Positions 7,568 to 16,824 of a stretch of DNA of 64,000 nucleotides are shown piece by piece. Below the pieces are notes generated by a model. That model was not told where the DNA came from, made no database searches, and worked only from the letters and a program-made list of their open reading frames with translations. Where the stretch lies: assembly GCF_029222705.1 (NCBI RefSeq), contig NZ_JARGZF010000001.1, positions 2,289,958 to 2,353,957 on the forward strand. The letters are read 5' to 3'. The position numbers were made by a program, and so were the translations under genes. Source of the stretch: Knoellia sp. p5-6-4. GTDB lineage: Bacteria > Actinomycetota > Actinomycetes > Actinomycetales > Dermatophilaceae. Each line of letters starts with the position of its first letter. The stretch's first letter is position 1.

Positions 7568-9895
7568 CTAGGTCGCGGACGCGCCCGTCACCCGGTGGAT
7601 CGACAGGGTGCGGGCGGTGCCGTCGGCCGTGCCGTGCACGCGGCCGCCCTCGACGCGGTCGGGGTAGAACAGCAGTCGCTGCACGCCGCCGGCCGCGTCG
7701 GAGTAGCCGATCCAGACGCCCTGGCGGTCGGCCGCAGCCTCCCGCAGCACGGCCAGCGTCGTGGTGGGGTCGGTGGCGGGCAGCGTGGGCCCGGGCCTGG
7801 AGGCCCGCTCCGCGCGCTGGTATGCCGCGGCCTCCTCGCCCGCGCGCAGCGCCCCGATGAGGGTGCGGGCGAGGTCGTCGTCGACGGTGTGGATCGTCGG
7901 ACCGGGCGTGCTGCGCCGAGGCGGTGTGCGGTGGTGGCCCGTCGAGGGGACCAGCAGGCCACCCTCGGCCGACTCCGCCGCCGGCGCGTAGCCGGCGTCG
8001 CGCAGCATGTCGAGGACGATCGGAGCGCCCACGGGGGAGACCAGCACCGTCGGCGCGATGCGGCGCAGCTGCAGGGCGCTGAGGGCCCGGTCGGCGAGCA
8101 TGGCTCCGAGCGTGGCCTCGTCGTCGCAGCGCACGTACGAGCCGACCGAGCCGACGCGGGCCTGCCCGTGCCTGCGGGCGACGTCGCGCACGAGGTAGTC
8201 CAGCGGCTGGGGGACCGGTGTGTGGCTGGCGTCGGTGAGGGCTGACAGCACCTGGTCGACCGACCAGCCCGCGTCGAGGCACCGTCGCACCGAGTCGGGT
8301 GTGAAGCGGTAGACCGTCGCGCCGCCGCGGGACTCGACATCGGCGACGAGGCGCATGAACTGGGCCAGGCTGCCCTCGAGCGGGCCGGGAGCGATGGCGG
8401 TCAGGTCGGCCTGGAGCAGCACGTGCTCGACCGGCGTGGGCAGGTGCGGGTGCATGGCCTCGGCCAGCAGTGCGGGTTCGGTCTCGGTGAGCAGCGCGCG
8501 GCCGCCCCGGGAGAGCGCACCGCGACCGGTCACGCCGAGCCACTCCGCCTCCTGCACGGTGGCGGCCACGACCGCGTCGATGGTCTGCGGCAGCCGCCGG
8601 GGACGGCGCCAGCGGAGGGCTTCCACCACCGCGGACGGCTCGGGGGCCCTCCCCTCGGGCAGCCGCTCGAGCTCGGCCAGCACGTCGCGGCGCAGCCCTC
8701 GGGCCGGCGGCCACGACACGTCCGGCCCGAGGGCGTTGACGGTGCCCGTGGTGCCGGGGTGCGTGCCACCGACCAGGTGCGGTGCGCGGGTCGACGCCAG
8801 CCAGGCTTGGGCGAGGGCTGCCCAGCGCGCCGCGCCGGGCAGCTGCTGCCACTCGTCGTACTGGGGGGTCGGCGCCCAGACCGGTTCGAGGGAGCCGTCG
8901 TCGCCCACCAGCCCCGCGGCCAGGGCCAGCTCGGCGACGAACGCGGCCCGGCCCTGCGGCACGTCGAGCACCTGCGCGACGCGTCGCAGGTCGCGCACGG
9001 CCAGGCCCCCTGCCCGGAGCACCCGCGGCGGTCGCGGACCCCACTCGGCGGCGAGCTCGTCCACCAGCACCAGCAGGTCGCTGACCTGCTGGCCGGCCGC
9101 GGCGTCCACGGCCGACGGGTCGTGCTCGCGGCCGCCGAGCCGCGGCGGGTCGAGCAGCAGCTCTCGGTGCACGCGGCCGCCCCGCAGGCGAAGCCCCACC
9201 TCGCGCGGCAGCACGACCTGGTCGGCCGACGTCGCCAGCACCAGGCCCTCGGCGAGCAGCCAGCGCACTCCCTCGGCCACCCGCCCCGGCGCTCCCTGCG
9301 CCGGTGGCACCGCCAGCGGCGGACCCCAGGCCAGTCGCTCGAGGATGGCGCGGGCCGGCTCGGGTGCCGCCTCGACCAGGGCGTCGATGCGGGCCGGATC
9401 GGCCAGCACCCCGGGGGTGGTCCCACGCACCTCGGCCGCCCAGGGGCCCAGCCCCGCCACGTGCGGGCCAAGCGCCTCGGCGACCATCCGGGTCACGTGC
9501 AGGCCGTCGCCGCCACGCCACAGCAGGGCGCTGGCCCACAGGCTGTGCAGCAGGGCTCCGAGGTCCGCGCCGGCCCCGAGGCGCTCGCCCAGCAGGTGCT
9601 CGTCGAGCGGTCCCTGCTGGAGGCTGGCCGCCTCCAGCACCTGCAGGTGGGCCCGGTCCAGCGAGTCGAGCGCGCGCTGCACGCTGGCGCGGGTGCTGGC
9701 CCGGGCGGCCAGCGACGTCAGGTCGGCGGGGGCGGGCCGGGCGAGGTCGGGGCGGCGCTGGAGCAGCCCGCGCAGCTCATCGTCCGTGCGGGCGCGGATG
9801 TCGTCGGCCAGCGACCGGGCTGCGGACGCAGGTGGGGCCGAGGCGCCGTGCAGCGGCTGCACACGGGGGGCGGACGGGGTCGGCACCCGACCCAC
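7568..9895 (-). CDS. Helicase-associated (Helicase_C_3) protein with C-terminal WYL domain
   Basis: Large protein of about 775 residues of the actinobacterial family that accompanies XPB (Rv0862c-like). It begins with a helical region carrying an ELRGLLQRRPDLARP segment, continues through a long alpha-helical middle, then an XPB/Ssl2-like N-terminal fold (TVEHVLLQADLTAIAPGPLE near the middle), and ends in a WYL-type module (QGVWIGYSDAAGG) that could bind nucleic acid or nucleotide. No Walker motifs are present, so it is not itself a helicase. GTG at 9895 is preceded by a GGGGG stretch; GTG at 9928 is an alternative that adds an unlikely Cys/Gly-rich leader. Probably a regulator or partner of the XPB helicase; that role is inferred. 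Confidence 0.82.
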   Translation of the reverse strand: MGRVPTPSAPRVQPLHGASAPPASAARSLADDIRARTDDELRGLLQRRPDLARPAPADLTSLAARASTRASVQRALDSLDRAHLQVLEAASLQQGPLDEHLLGERLGAGADLGALLHSLWASALLWRGGDGLHVTRMVAEALGPHVAGLGPWAAEVRGTTPGVLADPARIDALVEAAPEPARAILERLAWGPPLAVPPAQGAPGRVAEGVRWLLAEGLVLATSADQVVLPREVGLRLRGGRVHRELLLDPPRLGGREHDPSAVDAAAGQQVSDLLVLVDELAAEWGPRPPRVLRAGGLAVRDLRRVAQVLDVPQGRAAFVAELALAAGLVGDDGSLEPVWAPTPQYDEWQQLPGAARWAALAQAWLASTRAPHLVGGTHPGTTGTVNALGPDVSWPPARGLRRDVLAELERLPEGRAPEPSAVVEALRWRRPRRLPQTIDAVVAATVQEAEWLGVTGRGALSRGGRALLTETEPALLAEAMHPHLPTPVEHVLLQADLTAIAPGPLEGSLAQFMRLVADVESRGGATVYRFTPDSVRRCLDAGWSVDQVLSALTDASHTPVPQPLDYLVRDVARRHGQARVGSVGSYVRCDDEATLGAMLADRALSALQLRRIAPTVLVSPVGAPIVLDMLRDAGYAPAAESAEGGLLVPSTGHHRTPPRRSTPGPTIHTVDDDLARTLIGALRAGEEAAAYQRAERASRPGPTLPATDPTTTLAVLREAAADRQGVWIGYSDAAGGVQRLLFYPDRVEGGRVHGTADGTARTLSIHRVTGASAT

Positions 9896-10011
9896 GGTAG
9901 TCGTGCCCCCGCAGCAGGCACCCGCCACGTGAGTTCGTGGCCGACTCCCAGCGGGCTCTCATCGATCTCACAGGCTGAGGCGTCACGCTGGCGACGACGA
10001 GAGGAGTCGCC

Positions 10012-10686
10012 ATGTCGGACCAGACCCCGCCGATGCCGCCGGCCCAACCACACCCAACCGCCGGGCCGCCCGGTCCGCCGCCCTCCGGTGGGTGGCAGGG
10101 CCCCGGCCAGCCACCCGGCGAGCCGGGCGGCCGCCGACCCGGGCTGTGACGCCAGGCGACGTCGACCACGGGCGGCAAGATCGCCACCGGCGTGGCCCTC
10201 GCCCTCACCGGGCTCATGCTCCTCGGTGTCATGGCCGTCGGCCTGTTCGCCATCGCGCGGGTGGCCGACCTCGGCGACGAGCGCCGTGAGCGGGTGGCGC
10301 TTCGCGGTGACGAGGGGTTCGGCGAGCGGGGCCCCGGGATTGGGCCGCGGATGGGGCCGGGGGGCGGCGGCGACCTGCGCGACGGCCAGGGGATCGGCGG
10401 CGGCCTGCTCGGGCGCCTCGGGAACGTGCAGCACGGCGAGCTCACCGTCACCGGCAGCGACGGGAAGGCCGTGGTGATGACGGTGCAGCGCGGCGCGGTG
10501 ACCGCCGCGAGCGCGACCTCCGTCTCGGTGCGCAGTGCCGACGGGTTCTCCCAGACGTATGCCGTGAACACGGCCACCCGGGTCTCCGGCGGCTCCGCGG
10601 CAGCGCTGGAGAAGGGCGACCAGGTGCTGGTGCTGGCCCGCAAGGACGACCGGGTCGCGGTGCAGGTCCGGGCCCTGAACCGCTGA
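10012..10686 (+). pseudogene. DUF5666 membrane-anchored protein interrupted by in-frame TGA
   Basis: A strong GAGGAG precedes ATG 10012, which opens a proline-rich cytoplasmic tail of 45 residues. Codon 46 (10147-10149) is TGA, and the same frame then continues without further interruption through a membrane helix (ALTGLMLLGVMAVGLFAI) and a C-terminal DUF5666 beta-barrel domain to 10686. The layout of Pro-rich tail, single helix and extracytoplasmic domain matches neighbouring membrane proteins, so the two halves belong together. CGA to TGA would be a single transition. Alternatives are a sequencing error, readthrough, or re-initiation at GTG 10192, which would give a 164-residue product lacking the tail. 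Confidence 0.75.
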
Positions 10687-10732
10687 CCGCCGTCAGCCTG
10701 CCGGTGCGGTGCCGTGCCAGTAGGTTGCCGCC

Positions 10733-11671
10733 ATGAGCGAGGCAGCGCGGCACGAGCCCCCCACCGGCGAGCAGTGGACCTTTGGCCACGGTGACCTGCA
10801 GGCCACGGTCGTCGAGGTCGGCGGCGGGCTGCGGACCTTCACGGCCGGCGGGGTGGACGTCCTGGCTGGGTACGGGGTGGGCGAGATGGCCTCCTCCGGG
10901 CGCGGCCAGCTGCTGATGCCGTGGCCGAACCGGCTGCGGGACGGCCGCTACCGCTTCGACGGCCGGGAGCAGCAGTTGGCCCTCACCGAGCCAGCCCGTG
11001 GCAACGCCAGCCACGGGCTGGTGCGCTGGGCGCTGTGGTCGCTGCTCGAGCGCACGGCCGCCTCCGTCACGGTCGGCTACCGCCTGCACCCGCAGCCCGG
11101 TTGGCCCGGCTGCCTCGACCTCACCGTCCGCTACGAGCTGTCCGGTGACGACCTGTCGGTGACGGCCGATGCGACCAACGTGGGGGACACCAGGGTGCCG
11201 TTCGGCTTCGGCGCCCATCCGTACGTCGCCCTCGGCGACACCCGCCTGTCCGACGTCGTGCTCACGGTGCCGGCCGCCGAGCAGGTGCTGGTCGACGACG
11301 AGCGCAAGCTGCCCACCGGCACCGCGCCTGTCGAGCAGGATGAACGCGACTTCCGCACCCCGCGGCCGCTGGGCGACACCCGGCTGGACACCGCGTTCAC
11401 CGGTCTCGGGCGCGACGCCGACGGCCGCTGGCGGGTGCGGTTGGCCGGCCTCACCGACCGGCCGGACGTCTCCGTCTGGGGCGACGGTGCCTTCGGCTGG
11501 GTGCAGGTCTTCACCGACAAGGGCGAGGACGAGGGGGTCGACGGCGTGCGGGGCATCGCGGTGGAGCCGCTCACCTGTCCCGCCGACGCGTTCAACTCGG
11601 GGCAGGGCGTCGTCGTGCTCGACCCGGGCGCGCGGTGGTCAGGTCAGTGGGGCGTGACGGTCCACGCCTGA
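10733..11671 (+). CDS. Aldose 1-epimerase family protein (GalM-like)
   Basis: Galactose-mutarotase fold enzyme of 312 residues that interconverts alpha and beta anomers of aldoses. Conserved His94 (NASHGLVR) and His162 (GAHPYV) and catalytic Glu278 (AVEPLTCPADAF) match the family. The PWPNRLRDGRY segment is the usual substrate-site arginine motif. Length is a little below that of classical GalM, as in the actinobacterial subgroup. Its last 33 bases overlap the 3' end of the convergent MFS gene. Specific sugar not predictable; it is not part of a sugar operon here. Confidence 0.9.
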   Translation: MSEAARHEPPTGEQWTFGHGDLQATVVEVGGGLRTFTAGGVDVLAGYGVGEMASSGRGQLLMPWPNRLRDGRYRFDGREQQLALTEPARGNASHGLVRWALWSLLERTAASVTVGYRLHPQPGWPGCLDLTVRYELSGDDLSVTADATNVGDTRVPFGFGAHPYVALGDTRLSDVVLTVPAAEQVLVDDERKLPTGTAPVEQDERDFRTPRPLGDTRLDTAFTGLGRDADGRWRVRLAGLTDRPDVSVWGDGAFGWVQVFTDKGEDEGVDGVRGIAVEPLTCPADAFNSGQGVVVLDPGARWSGQWGVTVHA

Positions 11672-13006
11672 GAGCGGCGCCGCCGGCGTCTCGGCCGCCA
11701 CCTCGGGCTGCGCCTCGGCGGCCTCCTCGGCCTGCGCCTCGGCGGCCACCGCCGCCTGCAGCCCGTTGGCCGCGGGCGTGATGCGCTGCTCGAGCAGCCG
11801 GGCCAGCCACACCATGGCGACGCAGCCGCCCACCAGCAGGGCGATGTAGGCCTCGGCGAGCTGGTGCTGGAGGAGCACACCGGCCACGACGGGGCCCAGG
11901 ATGGTGCCCGCCTGGAAGGCGCCCGCGCTGATCGCGTTGTAGCGCCCGCGCAGGTGGTCGGGCGCGAGGTCGTTGGTGATGGCGGGGACGGTGGGTTGCA
12001 GCATGGTCTCGCCGAGGGCGAAGAGCCCCATGAAGGCGAGCACGGCCGCGCTCGCCGCCATGGACCCGGGGACCAGGCCGGCGAGGCCGAGCACGAGCCA
12101 CGAGATGGCCCACAGCAGCGACATGACCATGAAGACGCGGGTGCGGCGCCTGCCGCTGATGCGTCCGAGGACGAAGAACTGCAGGCCCACGATGACGGCC
12201 GTGTTCACGGCGAACGCGAAGCCGATCACCTCGGTGGAGACCTCGGCGACGCCCCGGGCAAACGCCGGCATACCGGCCTCGATCTGGCCGTAGCCGACGA
12301 AGGTGGCCACGAAGGTCAGCAGGGTCAACCACAGAACGGACGGCTGGCGCAGGATGGCGGCGTAGGACCCGGGCTCGTCCGACGCGTGGTCGGGCGCCTC
12401 GGCGCGGCCGTGCACGTGCCGCAGCGGGCCGAGCAGCAGCGCGATCGGCACGAGCATCGACGCGGCGTCGGCGAGGAAGATCGCGGTGAAGGTGGCCGGG
12501 CGCTCGACGTCGACCACGATGCCGCCGACCACGCCGCCGAGGCCGATGCCGAGGTTGACCAGCGCGAAGTTGATGCCGAAGTACTGCTGCCGGGCCGGGC
12601 CGTCGACAACGGCCGCGATCAGCGCGTTGAAGGCCGGCCACGAGATGCCGAAGTTGAATCCTATGAAGAGGAACGCCAGCGCGACCGTCAGCGGGGTGGT
12701 CGCGAAGGCCAGGATGACGCAGCCCACCAGCTGGGCGGTCGTCGCCAGCAGCAGCATCACGCGGGCGCCGAGCCGGTCGGTCAGGGAGCCGCCGGGGGCG
12801 GTGACGGCCAGCGCGAAGACGGCGATCAGTGCCATGAGCAGGCCGGAGAGGCCGAGCTCGATGCCGCGGACCTCGTGGAGATAGATCACCGTGAACGGCA
12901 GGGTCAGGCCGCGGCCGAGGGTCTGGACGGCCACCGTCGAGAGCAGCCATCGCCCCTCGGTCGGCAGGTGCGACCAGAACTCCCGGATGCCCCCGTGCTC
13001 GCTCAT
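11639..13006 (-). CDS. MFS transporter
   Basis: Twelve-helix major facilitator of about 455 residues. The loop 2-3 signature GGSLTDRLGARVML and a DHLRGRYNAISAG segment between the halves are typical of drug-efflux type MFS (DHA1-like, MdtH-like). The C-terminus is a cytoplasmic tail rich in Ala, Glu and Pro. ATG 13006 (MSEHGG) is taken as the start; ATG 13015 in the same frame is possible and neither has a strong ribosome site. The tail overlaps the aldose epimerase gene in the convergent orientation. Substrate unknown. The counterpart near cspB in mycobacteria is also an MFS gene. Confidence 0.85.
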   Translation of the reverse strand: MSEHGGIREFWSHLPTEGRWLLSTVAVQTLGRGLTLPFTVIYLHEVRGIELGLSGLLMALIAVFALAVTAPGGSLTDRLGARVMLLLATTAQLVGCVILAFATTPLTVALAFLFIGFNFGISWPAFNALIAAVVDGPARQQYFGINFALVNLGIGLGGVVGGIVVDVERPATFTAIFLADAASMLVPIALLLGPLRHVHGRAEAPDHASDEPGSYAAILRQPSVLWLTLLTFVATFVGYGQIEAGMPAFARGVAEVSTEVIGFAFAVNTAVIVGLQFFVLGRISGRRRTRVFMVMSLLWAISWLVLGLAGLVPGSMAASAAVLAFMGLFALGETMLQPTVPAITNDLAPDHLRGRYNAISAGAFQAGTILGPVVAGVLLQHQLAEAYIALLVGGCVAMVWLARLLEQRITPAANGLQAAVAAEAQAEEAAEAQPEVAAETPAAPLSGVDRHAPLT

Positions 13007-13215
13007 GGTCACCATCGTCCCGCACGGCACCGACACCCCCTCAACCGGATTTCCGGTCGCGGCGCACGCGGGGACTGTGCACCGAGGCGGCGCGGTGGGC
13101 GCGCGGCATACCGGCTCATCGATTTGCCGCGACACGTTAGCCTTGCGGGAGGCGCGCAGTGCTCGCGCCGTCACACACGGACTTCCAGGGCTCTTTTCAA
13201 AGGCAGAGGTGGGCA

Positions 13216-13611
13216 GTGCCTACAGGCAAGGTCAGGTTCTACGACGCGGACAAGGGCTTCGGCTTCATCGCCGGTGACGAGGGTGAGGACGTGTTCCTGC
13301 ACGCCAGCGCCCTGCCGGAGGGCATCACCACGCTGAAGAAGGGCACCCGCGTCGACTTCGGCATCGTCGAGGGCCGCCGTGGCGCCCAGGCCCTGTCGGT
13401 GCGGGTGCTCGAGCCGTCGCCCAGCGTCGCCGCGGGCAAGCGCGAGCAGACCCGCAAGAAGCCCGAGGAGATGGTCGTCCTCATCGAGGACACCATCAAG
13501 CTGCTCGACGACGCCTCCACCTCCCTCCGCCGCGGTCGCCGGCCCGACAAGGCGCACGGCGACAAGCTCGCCACCGTGCTGCGCTTCCTCGCCGACCAGC
13601 TGGAGTCCTGA
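13216..13611 (+). CDS. Cold-shock protein with C-terminal extension (CspB type)
   Basis: Protein of 131 residues starting with a complete cold-shock domain (about 1-66): RNP1 KGFGFIA and RNP2 VFLHAS bind single-stranded RNA or DNA. Unlike the 67-residue CspA class it continues for about 65 residues with a basic linker (KREQTRKK) and a helical tail resembling the long CspB (Rv0871) of mycobacteria. GTG 13216 follows GAGGTGGGCA. The next gene (DUF3027) starts two bases after the stop, so the two are co-translated. The upstream 209-base gap has no other gene; I could not settle its promoter. Confidence 0.9.
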   Translation: MPTGKVRFYDADKGFGFIAGDEGEDVFLHASALPEGITTLKKGTRVDFGIVEGRRGAQALSVRVLEPSPSVAAGKREQTRKKPEEMVVLIEDTIKLLDDASTSLRRGRRPDKAHGDKLATVLRFLADQLES

Positions 13612-13612
13612 G

Positions 13613-14350
13613 GTGGCTGCCCCCAAGCACGACGCGGTGCTGAAGGCCTCGGTCGATCTGGCCCGCGAGGCCGCCGAGTCGATCGCCGAGGCCGGCAGCG
13701 TCGGCGACCACCTCGGCATGGAGATGGTCGACGAGCGGCTGGCCACGCACTTCTTCGCCTGCACCGCCAAGGCCTACCCCGGCTGGCGCTGGGCGATCAC
13801 GGTCGCCCGGGTGCCCCGCGGCAAGGTCGCCACGGTGTGCGAGACCAACCTCGTGCCCGGCGAGGGAGCGCTGCTCTCGCCGGAGTGGGTGCCGTATGCC
13901 GAGCGGCTCGCGCCCGGTGACGTGGGGCCCGGCGACGTGCTCCCCTACCGGGAGGACGACCCCAACCTCGAGCCCGGCTTCGAGGCCACCGGCGACGAGG
14001 ACGTCGACCAGATGGCGCTCTGGGAGCTGGGGCTGGGGCGCAAGCGCGTGCTGTCGGCCGAGGGCCGCGAGGCCGCGGCCCAGCGCTGGTACGAGGGTGA
14101 CAGCGGTCCGCACGCCGAGGTCGCCGAGAAGGCCCCGGCCCCGTGCTCGACGTGCGGCTACTTCCTGCCCATGGCAGGAGCGCTGAGGTCTTTTTTCGGC
14201 GTGTGCGCCAACGCCTGGTCCCCGAGCGACGCCCGCGTCGTGAGTCTTGACCACGGCTGCGGCGCCCACTCCGAGGTCGACGTCGAGAAGCAGCTGCCGG
14301 TGCCCGTGGGCGAGCCGCTCGTGGACGAGCAGGCCTACGACCTGGTCTGA
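13613..14350 (+). CDS. DUF3027 family protein
   Basis: Conserved actinobacterial protein of 245 residues of unknown function. The N-terminal two thirds form a mixed alpha/beta domain beginning with a helical region and FACTAKAYPGWRWAITVARV. The C-terminal third carries CSTCGYF and later Cys residues (VCANAWSP, DHGCGAHS), a probable zinc ribbon. GTG 13613 is separated by one base from the stop of the cold-shock gene, with GGAG inside that gene's last codons serving as ribosome site. Constant linkage to csp genes suggests an RNA- or translation-related job, which is inference only. Confidence 0.85.
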   Translation: MAAPKHDAVLKASVDLAREAAESIAEAGSVGDHLGMEMVDERLATHFFACTAKAYPGWRWAITVARVPRGKVATVCETNLVPGEGALLSPEWVPYAERLAPGDVGPGDVLPYREDDPNLEPGFEATGDEDVDQMALWELGLGRKRVLSAEGREAAAQRWYEGDSGPHAEVAEKAPAPCSTCGYFLPMAGALRSFFGVCANAWSPSDARVVSLDHGCGAHSEVDVEKQLPVPVGEPLVDEQAYDLV

Positions 14351-14407
14351 GGCCGGTCCGAGGCCCCGGTACGAGGTCCGGGTGCGGTCGGTGGTGCGGC
14401 TCGACGC

Positions 14408-14686
14408 TCAGCGGGCGTCGGAGGCGTTGCCACGCCCGCGGCGCACGTAGCTGTAGCCGAGGAAGCCGAGCACGATCCCGGCGACACAGACCCACGGCCA
14501 CCACGAACGGTCGCCGCTGTGCAGCGCCGGCACGGCGAGCGTGACGACCAGAGCCACGGCCCAGATCGCGATGCCCCACAGCACGACGTGGGTCGTGCGC
14601 CACGGCAGCGGCTGCGGCTCGGTGACCTGGGGTGTCGAGCGGGTGGTCGGGCCGTTGGTCGGCCGGCTGGCGCTGGACTGTCTCAC
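14408..14686 (-). CDS. DUF2530 small membrane protein
   Basis: Protein of 92 residues with two membrane helices (VVLWGIAIWAVALVVTLAV and WVCVAGIVLGFLGYSYV) joined by a short acidic loop, and a basic C-terminus, matching DUF2530. GTG start at 14686. No ribosome site of good quality is visible, so it may be leaderless. Convergent with DUF3027 and divergent from the purine permease. Function unknown. Confidence 0.8.
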   Translation of the reverse strand: MRQSSASRPTNGPTTRSTPQVTEPQPLPWRTTHVVLWGIAIWAVALVVTLAVPALHSGDRSWWPWVCVAGIVLGFLGYSYVRRGRGNASDAR

Positions 14687-14737
14687 GTCTGCAGCCTAGC
14701 CGCAGGACAAACCGCCACAGGCCCTACTCTTCTGCCC

Positions 14738-16228
<1,491 letters not shown>

Positions 16229-16242
16229 CCTTCGGCGCCCCG

Positions 16243-16287
16243 CGCGTATGCCGGGTGGTCCCCGCACGGGGCCACCCGGCATACGCG
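16243..16287 (+). terminator. 16-bp stem hairpin terminator with CGGCATAC octamers in its arms
   Basis: Perfect 16-base inverted repeat (16243-16258 and 16272-16287) around a 13-base loop, placed 14 bases after the purine permease stop. There is no U tract, as is usual for high-GC actinobacterial terminators. The arms each contain the window-wide octamer GTATGCCG/CGGCATAC. Confidence 0.85.
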
Positions 16288-16296
16288 TCTCCGGGG

Positions 16297-16344
16297 TTGA
16301 CACCCCTCGCCGGAATAGTTAGCACAGGTAATGAGTTGTGCTAA
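16297..16344 (+). promoter_or_regulatory. MarR operon promoter and dyad operator
   Basis: A consensus -35 TTGACA lies at 16297-16302. TTAGCACA (16319-16326) and TGTGCTAA (16337-16344) form a perfect 8-base inverted repeat with a 10-base spacer, covering the expected -10/+1 region 22 bases before the MarR start codon. Dyads of this size at this place are typical autoregulatory MarR operators. Confidence 0.75.
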
Positions 16345-16365
16345 ACATCTAGTGAGGAGGGAGCC

Positions 16366-16824
16366 ATGACGTCATCGGACCGCCGCGCGGTGAGCGCGGG
16401 CCTGTCGCCCTCCGCTGTCGCCGCCGTGGCCGGCGAGATCCGCCTGGCCTGCATGCGCATCTCGCGCCGCATCCGTTTCGAGAGCACGCACGAGGTGCCG
16501 CCGCACCAGTTCAGCGTGCTGGCACGGCTGCAGGAGGCGCCGCGCACGCCGGGCGAGCTGGCGGAGATCGAGCGGGTCAGCGCCCCCAGCATGACGCGCA
16601 CCGTGGCCGCGCTCGTGGAGCGTGGCCTCGTCGCGCGCACCGCCGACCCCTCGGACGGGCGGCAGGTCATCCTGTCGCTGACCGACGAGGCGAAGCGGGT
16701 GCTCAAGGAGATCCGCCGCCGGCGCGACCAGTGGATGACCGTGCGCGTCAAGGCGCTCAGCCCCGAGGACCAGGAGGTCCTGCGCAAGGCCGCCGCCATC
16801 CTGACGAGGGTGGCCAGCGAATGA
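16366..16824 (+). CDS. MarR family transcriptional regulator
   Basis: Winged-helix dimeric repressor of 152 residues. The recognition-helix region TPGELAEIERVSAPSMTRTV and the wing segment DPSDGRQVILSLTDEAKR are clear. GAGGAGGGAGCC precedes the ATG. It is the first gene of an operon with an MFS exporter (ATGA overlap) and a micropeptide. Such MarR-MFS pairs are usually induced by the exported compound; the ligand is unknown. Resembles the Rv0880 position in the mycobacterial order. Confidence 0.92.
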   Translation: MTSSDRRAVSAGLSPSAVAAVAGEIRLACMRISRRIRFESTHEVPPHQFSVLARLQEAPRTPGELAEIERVSAPSMTRTVAALVERGLVARTADPSDGRQVILSLTDEAKRVLKEIRRRRDQWMTVRVKALSPEDQEVLRKAAAILTRVASE

